Assembly: GCA_965279405.1 (NCBI GenBank)
Contig: OZ257157.1
Span: forward strand, 3,038,001 to 3,102,000
Direction of reading: 5' to 3'
Origin: CBDDIP01 sp965279405
GTDB lineage: Bacteria; Actinomycetota; Acidimicrobiia; Acidimicrobiales; Ilumatobacteraceae
DNA: 64,000 bases
A program made the position numbers and the translations under genes. Below the pieces are notes generated by a model, which had not been told where the DNA came from, searched no databases, and saw only the letters and a list, made by a program, of their open reading frames with translations. This document shows, piece after piece, positions 44,619 to 54,574 of the stretch. Numbering within the stretch: position 1 is the first letter of the stretch; every line of letters starts with the position of its first letter.

Positions 44619-47141
44619 TCAGAGGCGCGGATCGACGGGCTCGGACTCCAGCGCCAGGACACCGAACACGCACTCGTGGACGCGGTGCAGCGGCTCGTTG
44701 CGCACGAAACGCTCGAGCGATTCGATGCCGAGGCAGAACTCGCGGATCGCCAGGCTGCGCTTGTGCCCGAGCCCGCGGTGGCGCAGTCGGCCGAGTTGCT
44801 GCGGTGTCGTGTACTCCGGTCCGTAGATGATCCGCAGGTACTCCGCCCCGCGGCACTTGATGCCCGGCTGCACGACGCTGCGCTTCCACGTCACGACGAC
44901 GTCGGCCGGCTTGATCACCATGCCCTCGCCGCCCGCTGCGGTGAGGTCCTCCCACCACGCGATCGCAGCCGCCTCGGATGCGTCGTCACCGAGCTCGACG
45001 GTGATGGTCTGTGTCGCCCGGAAGGTGGACGGCGCCTCCTCAGCGAGCCGTGCAGAGAGCGCCATGTGCCACGGATGCGGATCCAGGGCACGCACTCGTC
45101 CCTCGGTCGCCAGCACCTGGAACGGCGCCAGTCGCAGACCCTCGAGCCCGGTGGTCGGCCAGCAGTACCGGCGGTACGCGTCGACGAACCGCACCGCCAT
45201 CTCGTGGCGATCGGCAGCGGCTGCAGCAAGCGGAGCCGCCCCCTCGATCCGCGCTGCAACCGCGGCGAGCACCTCGTGCTCGGCCGCCAGCGTTGCGGTG
45301 GCCGCCGCCCCGACCGATGCGTACTGATCGCGCAGCAGCGCCTCCGCCTTCGCCGACCACGGCAGCACCTCGCAGTCGAGCACCGCCCAATCGGTCTCCA
45401 GCTCCTCCCACAGCCCGAGCGCGTCGAACGAGCTGCGCACGCGATCGAGCATCGCCGCCGTCAGCGACGGATCGGAGAAGAACGCCCGCCCCGTGCGCGT
45501 GTGGATGGCTCCTGCGCCGGAGACGCCGAAGCGGCGGAGTGCAGCGGCGTCGTCGCGGCACACGACGACGACCGCGCGCGAGCCCATGTGCTTCTCCTCG
45601 CACACGAGGTGGACGACGCCGTCGCGTCGATAGGCGTCGAGCGCCTCGGCGGGGTGCTCGAGCAACCCGTCGCGAGCGGTGGTCTCCGGCGGCGACATCG
45701 TTGGCGGCAGGTAGACCAGCCAGTGCGGGTCGATGGCGAATCGGCTCATCACCTCGAGTGCGGCAGCTGCGTTCTCCTCGCGAACGGTCACGGTGCCGGT
45801 GAGGCGCGCCTCGATGATCCGCTTGCCGGTGACGTCGTCGAGGTCGAGCACATCGGCCGGACGCTCGGCGACGGCCGGCGCGAGTGGCCGGCTCGGCTCG
45901 TAGTACATCGCGCGCGCCGGAACGGACACGAGCTCGCGCTCAGGCCAACGCAGCGCAGTGAGCTTGCCGCCGAACACGCAACCGGTGTCGATGCAGATCG
46001 TCCCGTTGATCCACACCGCCTCCGGAACGGGCGTGTGGCCGTAGACCACCGCGGCCCGACCGCGGTAGTCGTTGGCCCACGGGTAGCGGACCGGCAGGCC
46101 GAAGTCGTCGGTCTCGCCGGTGGTGTCGCCGTACAGCGCGAACGAACGGACCGCGCCGGACGAGCGGCCGTGCATCTGCTCCGGCAGACCGGCGTGCGCG
46201 ACCACGAGCGAACCGCCGTCGAGGATGGCGTGGCTCACCAGTCCGTCGACGAACGTGCCGACCTCGGCGCGGAACTCCTGCGTCTGACCGGCCAACTGCT
46301 CCATGGACTCCTTCAGCCCGTGACTCATCGTCACCTTGCGCCCGTCGAGGGCGCGCTTGAGCTTGTTCTCGTGGTTGCCAGGGATGCAAAACGCCGACCC
46401 CGCGCGCACCATGTTCATCACCATCCGCAGCACCGCCGGCGTCGCCGGCCCGCGATCGACCAGGTCGCCGAGGAACACCGCGTGGCGCCCGTCCGGGTTC
46501 GTCGCGTTCGTGCCGTCGGCATCGACGTCCCAACCGAGCTCGCCCAGCAGATCGACGAGCTCGGTGTGACAGCCGTGGATGTCGCCGATGATGTCGAACG
46601 GCCCGGTGAGGTCGCGCTTGTCCGGCCACATCGGCTCACGCACCACGGTCGCCGCATCGATCTCGTCGAGCCCGCGCAGCACGAACACCTTGCGGAAGCC
46701 CTCGCGGTGCAGGTTGTTGATCGACCGCATGAGCGCGTTGCGCTGGTTGCGGATGACGTGATCACCGAAGTCGCGATCGGGGCGCGACGCATTGCGTTCG
46801 CGGCAGACCTCCGGCGGCACGTCGAGCACGATCGCGTAGGCGAACACGTGGTGCTCCTTGGCCAGCTGGATGATCGGCCGGCGGTCCTCGCTGCGCACGC
46901 TGGTGGCGTCGATGACGGCCAGCCGTCCACCCTCGAGGCGCTTGCCGACGATGGTGTGCAGCAGGGAGAACGCCGCCTCGGTGGCGGACTGGTCGTTCTC
47001 GTCGTCGCTCACGAGTCCGCGGCAGAAGTCCGACGACACGACCTCGGTCGGCAAGAAGTGACGCGCGCCGAACGTCGACTTGCCGGAACCGGACACGCCG
47101 ACGAGCGCGACCACGCACAGGTCGGGGATCTTGATCCTCAT
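44619..47141 (-). CDS. pnkp: Bacterial polynucleotide kinase-phosphatase-ligase (RNA repair)
   Basis: 840 residues from ATG 47141, overlapping the hen1 stop as ATGA. Three catalytic modules run in order. The N-terminal 5' kinase has P loop GVSGSGKST (15-23). The central calcineurin-like phosphatase has GDIHG (D187-x-H189), GDLVDRGP, GNHENK and VVAHAGLP. The C-terminal RNA ligase has the adenylylation motif EEKHMGSR with Lys517 and a late GEGMVIKPADVV motif. Pnkp heals 5'-OH and 2',3'-cyclic phosphate RNA ends; its ligase works only with Hen1. This is the full-length CthPnkp type and all key residues are present. Confidence 0.95.
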   Translation of the reverse strand: MRIKIPDLCVVALVGVSGSGKSTFGARHFLPTEVVSSDFCRGLVSDDENDQSATEAAFSLLHTIVGKRLEGGRLAVIDATSVRSEDRRPIIQLAKEHHVFAYAIVLDVPPEVCRERNASRPDRDFGDHVIRNQRNALMRSINNLHREGFRKVFVLRGLDEIDAATVVREPMWPDKRDLTGPFDIIGDIHGCHTELVDLLGELGWDVDADGTNATNPDGRHAVFLGDLVDRGPATPAVLRMVMNMVRAGSAFCIPGNHENKLKRALDGRKVTMSHGLKESMEQLAGQTQEFRAEVGTFVDGLVSHAILDGGSLVVAHAGLPEQMHGRSSGAVRSFALYGDTTGETDDFGLPVRYPWANDYRGRAAVVYGHTPVPEAVWINGTICIDTGCVFGGKLTALRWPERELVSVPARAMYYEPSRPLAPAVAERPADVLDLDDVTGKRIIEARLTGTVTVREENAAAALEVMSRFAIDPHWLVYLPPTMSPPETTARDGLLEHPAEALDAYRRDGVVHLVCEEKHMGSRAVVVVCRDDAAALRRFGVSGAGAIHTRTGRAFFSDPSLTAAMLDRVRSSFDALGLWEELETDWAVLDCEVLPWSAKAEALLRDQYASVGAAATATLAAEHEVLAAVAARIEGAAPLAAAAADRHEMAVRFVDAYRRYCWPTTGLEGLRLAPFQVLATEGRVRALDPHPWHMALSARLAEEAPSTFRATQTITVELGDDASEAAAIAWWEDLTAAGGEGMVIKPADVVVTWKRSVVQPGIKCRGAEYLRIIYGPEYTTPQQLGRLRHRGLGHKRSLAIREFCLGIESLERFVRNEPLHRVHECVFGVLALESEPVDPRL

Positions 47142-48544
47142 CGTGTGAACACCGCCATCTGCGTCGGGCTGCCGAGGTGATCGTCCACGGGCCCGATGCC
47201 ACTGATCGTCACCGTCAGCCGGCGACGCTCGGCAACACCTGCGCACCACTCGGCGAACTCGGCGCGCGTCCACTCGAAGCGGTGGTCGTTGTGGCGAAGT
47301 CGATCCTGCGCCATGCCCTCGAACAGCACGTTGTACTCGACGTTCGGCGTCGTCACGACGACCGTGCGCGTGCGCGCCTCGCCGAACACGGCGTCCTCGA
47401 ACGCAGCCAGCCGCGGCGGGTCGATGTGCTCGATCACCTCGACGATGGCGAGTGCGTCGAAGTCGCGCAGCCGCTTGTCGCGGTAGGTGAGCGCGCCCTG
47501 CCACAAGTCCACCCGAGCACGCTGGCGCGGCGCCATGTCGTCCAGCTTCAGTCGACGTGCTGCGGTCTCCAGCGATCGCCACGACACGTCCACTCCGACG
47601 ACGCGATCGATCCACGCCTCCTGCAGCAGGGCGCGCACCAACGTGCCCTGACCGCATCCGAGGTCGGCAACGCGCTGTGCCCCGGCATCACGAAGCGCGG
47701 CGACCACCGCCTCCATCCGCTGATCGTTGAGACGCACCGGCCGCTCGAGGGCTTCCTCCCCGGCGTCGTTCGTCTCCTGCGCCGCATCGGGATCCTCGAC
47801 GGAGCCGTCGGCCTCGATGAGTCGCGCCAGCGCACGGCGAGTCAGCTGGCGATCGTGACGCAGGTAGCGGCGGGTGATCAGCTCGCGCTCCGGATGGGCG
47901 CCGAGCCACTCACCACCGCGCCGCAGCAGCTTGTCGATCTCGTCGGCGCCGACCCAGTAGTGCTTGTCGTCGTCGAGCACCGGCAGGAGGACGAAGAGGT
48001 GCTCGAGCACGTCCTTGACCCGCGCCGACACGGTCAGCGTGGCATCGAGGTAGCGGCTCTCGCCCCACTGCGGGAACGTGGCGTCGAGCTCGAGCCGCTG
48101 GGCCTCGACCGAGTAGCCGAGTGGCTCGAAGAGCGCGCGCAACACGGCGACCCCGCCACGGCACGGCAGCACCGGCAGGTGGATGCTCAGTGGCAGCGCC
48201 ACGTCCGCCAGTTCGGGGCGGTCCTTGCTGCGGCCGGTCATCGCCGTGCCAAACAGCTTGTTGATCGCCACCGACATGAACGACGACACCGCGTACGGTC
48301 GGTCGTTGACGTAGTGCGACAGCGAGAAGGCGTTGCCCGACGGACCGCGATGGTCGCGCACCAGTCGTATCGGATCGATGTCGACGATCACGGCCGCAGT
48401 GCACCGATCCTCAGTCGCCTCCGGGTAGCAGACGCGCGCCATCCCGAACGGCAGCTCCTTCTCGTGCACCCGCACCGGGTTCTTGTGCAGGAGGTATCCG
48501 AGGTCCGTGGCCGGCGTGGCGGTCGATGTGATGGTCAGCAGCAC
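47138..48544 (-). CDS. hen1: 3'-terminal RNA ribose 2'-O-methyltransferase Hen1
   Basis: 468 residues from GTG 48544, with SD GGAGGATGAGGG overlapping the rlaP stop. The N-terminal ~250 residues match the bacterial Hen1 ligase-activating region (LGYLLHKNPVRVHEKELPFG ... FGTAMTGRSKDRPELADVALPLSIHLPVLPCRGG). The C-terminal methyltransferase has VADLGCGQGTLVRALL, EVIEHID (metal ligands E, E and H) and RHNDHRFEW (further His). Hen1 methylates the 2'-OH at the break before Pnkp seals it, so the repaired RNA resists being cut again. The operon order rlaP-hen1-pnkp is tight. Confidence 0.95.
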   Translation of the reverse strand: MLLTITSTATPATDLGYLLHKNPVRVHEKELPFGMARVCYPEATEDRCTAAVIVDIDPIRLVRDHRGPSGNAFSLSHYVNDRPYAVSSFMSVAINKLFGTAMTGRSKDRPELADVALPLSIHLPVLPCRGGVAVLRALFEPLGYSVEAQRLELDATFPQWGESRYLDATLTVSARVKDVLEHLFVLLPVLDDDKHYWVGADEIDKLLRRGGEWLGAHPERELITRRYLRHDRQLTRRALARLIEADGSVEDPDAAQETNDAGEEALERPVRLNDQRMEAVVAALRDAGAQRVADLGCGQGTLVRALLQEAWIDRVVGVDVSWRSLETAARRLKLDDMAPRQRARVDLWQGALTYRDKRLRDFDALAIVEVIEHIDPPRLAAFEDAVFGEARTRTVVVTTPNVEYNVLFEGMAQDRLRHNDHRFEWTRAEFAEWCAGVAERRRLTVTISGIGPVDDHLGSPTQMAVFTR

Positions 48545-48554
48545 AGCTCGGCCC

Positions 48555-49346
48555 TCATCCTCCGCTCGCCCAAGCGCGCTGATGTGCGCTGACGAGCCAG
48601 GCGTTGACCGCAGCGAGGTCGGGCCCCGGGCGAATCGACGAGGTGGCGCGCAGGTCGAGCAGCCGTGCCTCGAGGTCAGCCGCGACGTCCAACGCCTCCT
48701 GCTTGCTGTGACCGCCGCGACGCAGGTCCAGCAGCCAGGTTCGCCATGGCTCCGGGATCGGCAGCGTGATCCGCCCGGTCTCCATCAGCTCGACGCCCTG
48801 CACGCCGAGCCGCACCATGTGCATCGCGTACTTCGTGTCGAACCCGTAGCGCTCGATCAGCTCCGGCCGGTTGGTGTGCTTGCCGCCGCGAACGCCGAGC
48901 AGGCGGTCGCGCTGCGACTGCAGGTATCCGATGAACCGCTCGCCGGCGCCGCGGCAGATGATCGCCGGTGCCAGCGCACGCAGCTCATCGCCGAGCTCGC
49001 TGCGCACGATCACGTGCTGGTCGTCGACGAACAACGGCAGCAGCACCGTCGGATTGCCGTGCGTCGCCAGGCGCATCCACTTGCGTGCGCTGTAGATCGT
49101 CAGGTCCACGTCGCCGGGCCCGCTGCGTGTGCCCTCGGGCTGCGTGCGAAAGATGTACTGATCGAAGTGCTCGAGACCGCACACGTACGCCGGCGGTTCG
49201 ATGCAGATCCCCATCTCGTCGCGGTCGTCCTGACCGTCGATCGCTGTCCCGTGCACACCCGACCCGACGAGGACGCGCAGGATCTCGCCGGCCTCGGCGA
49301 GGCGGCGGTGCTCCTCGTCGCTGTGCGGGTTGACGAACGCGTCCAT
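48555..49346 (-). CDS. rlaP: RNA-repair-associated nucleotidyltransferase (RlaP / polymerase-beta fold)
   Basis: 263 residues from ATG 49346. The nucleotidyltransferase signature is LVGSGVHGTAIDGQDDRDEMGI (residues 26-47, G28-S29 and D41-x-D43), followed by EGTRSGPGDVDLTIYSARKWMRLATHGNPTVLLPLF, which contributes the third acidic residue. The C-terminal helical part (HTNRPELIERYGFDTKYAMHMVRLGVQGVELMETGRI) is typical of the RlaP family (PF10127) found with RNA ligases. It may add nucleotides to damaged 3' ends, but its reaction is not established. It is the first gene of the repair operon and is divergent from the Y RNA and Ro60. Confidence 0.85.
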   Translation of the reverse strand: MDAFVNPHSDEEHRRLAEAGEILRVLVGSGVHGTAIDGQDDRDEMGICIEPPAYVCGLEHFDQYIFRTQPEGTRSGPGDVDLTIYSARKWMRLATHGNPTVLLPLFVDDQHVIVRSELGDELRALAPAIICRGAGERFIGYLQSQRDRLLGVRGGKHTNRPELIERYGFDTKYAMHMVRLGVQGVELMETGRITLPIPEPWRTWLLDLRRGGHSKQEALDVAADLEARLLDLRATSSIRPGPDLAAVNAWLVSAHQRAWASGG

Positions 49347-49418
49347 CGCCGCAGTCTCGCGGGTCGAGCGCGGCGACCCGGCAGCAAATCCGGTCGACCA
49401 CATCCAGCGGGACCGGTA
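49347..49418. other. Short divergent spacer between rlaP and the Y RNA
   Basis: No gene. A TACGGT at 49417-49422 is the best plus-strand -10 candidate and would place the RNA start near 49429-49430. No convincing -10 for rlaP (minus) was seen; GAGACT six bases before its ATG is the nearest match. Confidence 0.4.
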
Positions 49419-49577
49419 CGGTTCGAGCCGTCACGGGCCGGCGTGCTTCGGTTATCTCCATCACAGGGCAGGTCGGGGGTTCGAATCCCTCTCGCCTTCG
49501 GGCGGTAGCTCAGCGGTAGAGCGGCATCCGGCTTCGGCCGGTCTCCGAACACAACTCTCGTCCGTGACACCGAATCG
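49419..49577 (+). ncRNA. yrlA: YrlA-type Y RNA with a circularly permuted tRNA-like module
   Basis: Core module, in order. T arm: GGGGG (49475-49479), loop TTCGAAT, CCCTC (49487-49491). Acceptor-like stem: TCGCC (49492-49496), UUCG loop, GGCGG (49501-49505). Then T-A, as tRNA positions 8-9. D arm: GCTC (49508-49511), loop AGCGGTA, GAGC (49519-49522). Last, a perfect hairpin CCGGC-UUCG-GCCGG (49528-49541) sits where an anticodon arm would be. Flanking sequences pair to close the RNA: GTG-C-TTCGG (49443-49451, one bulged C) with CCGAACAC (49545-49552); GTCACGG (49430-49436) with CCGTGAC (49562-49568); and CGGTTCG (49419-49425) with CGAATCG (49571-49577). A long closing helix with a single bulged C and a tRNA-mimicking head is the known layout of bacterial Y RNAs that bind Ro60 (Rsr), whose gene follows. 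Exact ends are uncertain; a TACGGT -10 at 49417 would start the RNA near 49430. Confidence 0.85.
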
Positions 49578-49581
49578 ATCT

Positions 49582-49703
49582 GAGCGGACCGGGCCGATGA
49601 GGCCCGTTCATCCTCCAACAACATGCCGGCAGACGGGAGTCTGCAAACGGTCGCTCCTCGGAGCGATCGTGGCGCCGGGTCTCCCAACTCGCCCGGTCCG
49701 CTC
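49582..49703 (+). ncRNA. Unrecognised structured RNA element between the Y RNA and Ro60 gene
   Basis: A perfect 13-bp closing stem, GAGCGGACCGGGC (49582-49594) with GCCCGGTCCGCTC (49691-49703), encloses an 8-bp second stem (49599-49606 with 49676-49683, one G-U). A three-way junction then holds two hairpins: GCAGAC-GGGA-GTCTGC (49629-49644, GNRA loop) and a 9-10 bp hairpin with CTCG loop (49647-49670). An unpaired strand 49607-49624 contains TCATCCTCC. It ends 25 bases before the Ro60 start. It could be a second Y-like RNA, a 3' part of a longer Y transcript, or a structured 5' UTR of rsr. No known family is recognised. Confidence 0.65.
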
Positions 49704-49728
49704 GTGATCGTCTGCCGAAGGTGATGTG

Positions 49729-51387
49729 ATGAAGACGAATCCGTTGAAGTGGTTCTCGACCCGGGCAACCGTTCAGCGCGAGCCGATCCCCGGCTCGACC
49801 CAGGTGCCGAACAACGCGGGCGGCCACGTGTGGGAGGTCGACGACTGGGGGCGCCTGCGCCGCTTCCTGATCCTCGGCGTCGACGGGCCGACCTACTACG
49901 CCAAGGAGCGCGCTCTCGTACGCGAGAACGCGGAGGCGCTGTTGCGCTGCATCCGTGCCGACGGTAAGCGCACCGTCGACGAGATCGTTGCCGTGTCGGT
50001 TTCGGGACGCAACGCCAAGCAGCAGCCGGTCGTGTTCGCCCTCGCCGTGTGTGCCGGGACCGAGGACGACGCGACGCGCGCACACGCCCTCGCCTCGTTG
50101 TCGTTGGTCTGCCGCACCGGCACGCAGCTGTTCCTGTTCGCCGAGTTCGTCGAGCAGTTCCGCGGCTGGGGTCGCGGCCTGCGTCGCGCCATCGGTGACT
50201 GGTACGTGAACCGCGACGCCGACGCACTGGCGTACCAGCTGATCAAGTACCAGCAGCGCGAGGGCTGGTCGCACCGCGACCTCCTTCGTCTCGCCAAGCC
50301 CCAGCCGGCACGCGACTCGCCGATCGACGTCGCACTTCGGTGGGCCGTCGGCAAGACCGCGGACGGTCTGCCCGAGCACGCGCCCGCGCTGCTGCATGCT
50401 CATCGCTTAGCGTCCGCCGCGACGTCACCGGCGGAGACCGCCGCGCTGATCGCCGACACGCGCCTCCCCTGGGAGGCCGTGCAGTCGGAGCACCTCCGTT
50501 CGCCGGAGGTCTGGACCGCACTCATCGCGACCATGGGACTCGGAGCGCTCGTGCGCAACCTCGGCCGGATGACCGCGAACGGAACCTTGGTCGCCACCAA
50601 CGACGCGGTGCGCGCCGTCGTCGCCCGGCTCTCCGACGCGTCTGCCATCCGATCCGCGCGCCTGCACCCGATCAGCGTGCTGACGGCGTTGCTCACGTAC
50701 CGCGCCGGTCGCGGCGCGTTGGGACAGACGACCTGGACACCGGTTGCGTCCATCGTCGACGCGTTGGACGCGGCGTTCTACGCCGCATTCGGCAACGTCC
50801 AGCCGGCCGGCAAGCGCACGATGCTCGCGCTCGACGTCTCCGGCTCGATGGGCGCCGGCACGGTTGCCGGTGTGGCCGGACTGTCGCCGCGTCTCGCCTC
50901 GGCAGCGATGGCGGCGATCACCATGGCAACCGAGCCCGAGGTGCAGATCGTGGCGTTCACGTCCGCCGGTCGGGGCGGGTGGACAGCTCCGAGCAAGCGC
51001 GTTCGCTTCTCCGTTCCCGACGGGATCTCACCGCTCGCGCTGTCGTCGCGCCAGCGGCTCGACGACATCGTCAAGACCGTCAGCGGCCTGCCGTTCGGCG
51101 GCACGGACTGCTCGCTGCCGATGCTGTACGCGCTCGACCGATCGATCGCCGTCGATCACTTCGTGATCTACACGGACTCGGAGACGTGGGCCGGCGACCT
51201 GCACCCCTCGCAGGCGCTGCGCCAGTACCGGGAGCGCACGGGCATCGACGCCAAGCTGACCGTGGTCGGCATGGTGTCCAACGGGTTCACCATCGCCGAT
51301 CCGAACGACGCCGGCATGCTCGACGTCGTCGGCTTCGACACCGCAGCCCCGCAGCTGATGGCCGACTTCGCCGCCGGCCGACTCTGA
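49729..51387 (+). CDS. rsr: Ro60-like RNA-binding protein (Rsr), TROVE and vWA domains
   Basis: 552 residues from ATG 49729 (GAAGG seven bases ahead; the GTG one codon earlier is less favoured). The N-terminal TROVE HEAT-repeat ring spans about residues 15-350 (NNAGGHVWEVDDWGRLRRFLILGVDGPTYY, GDWYVNRDADALAYQLIKYQQREGWSHRDLLRLAKP). The C-terminal vWA domain has an intact MIDAS: D369-x-S371-x-S373 (DVSGS), T459 (GGTDCS) and D483 (YTDSETW). Ro60 proteins bind ends of misfolded RNAs in the ring and Y RNAs on the outside, and in bacteria they assist exonucleases and stress RNA handling. The Y RNA upstream and the divergent rlaP-hen1-pnkp operon support a role in RNA surveillance and repair. Confidence 0.95.
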   Translation: MKTNPLKWFSTRATVQREPIPGSTQVPNNAGGHVWEVDDWGRLRRFLILGVDGPTYYAKERALVRENAEALLRCIRADGKRTVDEIVAVSVSGRNAKQQPVVFALAVCAGTEDDATRAHALASLSLVCRTGTQLFLFAEFVEQFRGWGRGLRRAIGDWYVNRDADALAYQLIKYQQREGWSHRDLLRLAKPQPARDSPIDVALRWAVGKTADGLPEHAPALLHAHRLASAATSPAETAALIADTRLPWEAVQSEHLRSPEVWTALIATMGLGALVRNLGRMTANGTLVATNDAVRAVVARLSDASAIRSARLHPISVLTALLTYRAGRGALGQTTWTPVASIVDALDAAFYAAFGNVQPAGKRTMLALDVSGSMGAGTVAGVAGLSPRLASAAMAAITMATEPEVQIVAFTSAGRGGWTAPSKRVRFSVPDGISPLALSSRQRLDDIVKTVSGLPFGGTDCSLPMLYALDRSIAVDHFVIYTDSETWAGDLHPSQALRQYRERTGIDAKLTVVGMVSNGFTIADPNDAGMLDVVGFDTAAPQLMADFAAGRL

Positions 51388-51415
51388 TCCGGACGTTGGA
51401 CGTGGACGTTGGACG

Positions 51416-51709
51416 TCAGACGTTGACGAGGTCGAGCTGCACGTGGACGGGTTCGCCGATCTCGAGGCCTTCTGCGATGCGGATCGGCTTCTTGATCGGC
51501 AGCACGTAGGCCTTGGCCTTCGAGTCAGGGAAGAGCGAGGTCTCCCACGTGCTCGACCCGATCGTCACCCGTACCCGGACCGAGCCGAAGCCGCCGGTTC
51601 GCCCGGTCATGACCTCCTCGATCTCGTCGGACTCGTCGAACGGCAGGGTGACGAAGTGCCACGACCCGCCCTGGTGCATCCACAGATCGGCCTGGAACCG
51701 GTACGACAT
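51416..51709 (-). CDS. DUF1905 domain protein
   Basis: 97 residues from ATG 51709. The whole chain fits DUF1905, a small beta-barrel-like domain: YRFQADLWMHQGGSWHFVTLPFDESDEIEEV and GFGSVRVRVTIGSSTWETSLFPDSKAKAYVLPIKKPIRIAEGLEIGEPVHVQLDLV. Its function is unknown. TACCGT lies seven bases before ATG, indicating a leaderless mRNA. It is convergent with the Ro60 gene, 28 bases apart, and divergent from the LLM oxidoreductase. Confidence 0.85.
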   Translation of the reverse strand: MSYRFQADLWMHQGGSWHFVTLPFDESDEIEEVMTGRTGGFGSVRVRVTIGSSTWETSLFPDSKAKAYVLPIKKPIRIAEGLEIGEPVHVQLDLVNV

Positions 51710-51773
51710 CGCAGCGACGGTAGCGAATCGCTCCGGCCCGGACGGCGAGCAGGCACAGGCGTAGGGTTCGTCC

Positions 51774-52873
51774 GTGGAGCTGTGGACGATGGGGGTCGCC
51801 GCGCCGGCGACGGCAGCGCGGTCGGCGGAACGGGCCGAGGCAGCGGGTTGGGACGGCATGCTCGTCGTCGACTCGCAGAACCTGGCCGGTGACCCGTACG
51901 TCGGCCTCACCCTCGCCGCGCAGGCGACCTCCACCCTGCAGCTCGGCACCGGGGTCACCAACCCGGCGACACGCCATCCAGTGGCCACCGCTGCCGCGAT
52001 CGCCAGCGTGCACCAGGTGTCGGGCGGGCGGTGCGTCCTCGGCGTCGGCCGCGGCGACAGCGCCCTTGCTCACCTCGGCACCGCACCCGTGCCCGCCGAG
52101 CTCCTCGAGCACTACATCATCGCCGTGCGCGCCCTGCTGCGCGGCGACGAGGTCGACTTCGAGGCGCTGCACCGCTACACCCCCGACGGCGTCAAGCTGG
52201 TCGACACCCTCGGTCTCGCCGATGCACCGACCGGCAGTCGCCTGCGATGGCTGCCTCGCGATCTCAGTCCCGTCCCCGTCGAGGTCGCCGCCACCGGCCC
52301 GCGCGTCCTCGCCCTTTCGGCGCTGCACGCCGATCGCGTGATGCTCGCCGTCGGTGCCGATCCGGCTCGCGTCCGGTGGGCCATCCAGCACGTGCGCGAC
52401 ACGCGCGAGCGCGCCGGTCTCGACCCGGCCGGCGTCGCCATCGGCTCGTACGTCAACGTCGTCTGCCACCCCGACATCGACACCGCACGGACGCTGATCA
52501 GCGGCGGCCTGTCCACGTTCGCCCGCTTCTCGGTGATGGACGGCAAGGTGCGCACACCCGTCGACGACGGTCAGCGCAAGGTGCTCGCCGACGTGCACCG
52601 GGCCTACGACATGACCCATCACACCGAGGCCGGCTCGGCGCAGACGCAGCAGTTCACCGCCGACTTCATCGACCGGTTCGGCGTCGTCGGCAACGCGCAG
52701 CAGTGCGTCGACCGTCTCGCCGAGCTCGCAGCACTCGGCATCGACCGCTTCGCCGTCGCCGGCCCCAGCCTCGGCAGCGACCGCGGCGAAGCCGTGTCGG
52801 CCATCGCCCGCTTCACCGCCGAGGTCGCGCCCGCGTTGCGCGATCGGCACTCACCCATCACCGAGGAGCACGC

Positions 52874-52877
<4 letters not shown>
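51774..52877 (+). CDS. LLM-class (F420-dependent-type) flavin oxidoreductase
   Basis: 367 residues from GTG 51774, six bases after TAGGGT; an ATG five codons on is an alternative. The TIM-barrel luciferase-like fold is clear: AARSAERAEAAGWDGMLVVDSQNLAGDPYVGLTLAAQATSTLQLGTGVTNPATRHPVATAAAIASVHQVSGGRCVLGVGRGDSA, and VVGNAQQCVDRLAELAALGIDRFAVAGPS near the end. Such enzymes use F420H2 or FMNH2 to reduce or oxygenate organic substrates. It overlaps the following amidohydrolase by four bases, in a three-gene operon with two hydrolases. Confidence 0.87.

Positions 52878-54570
<1,693 letters not shown>

Positions 54571-54574
<4 letters not shown>

Noticed and set aside
49475..49522. A tRNA gene (strong T-arm and D-arm sequences)
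   Set aside because: The arms are in the wrong order, the acceptor strands are joined by a UUCG loop, and there is no anticodon arm or CCA-side end. It fits a Y RNA module instead.
51391..51426. Short direct repeats (four copies of GACGT) between the Ro60 and DUF1905 stops
   Set aside because: The units are only five to seven bases, irregularly spaced, and explainable by base composition; no function can be supported.
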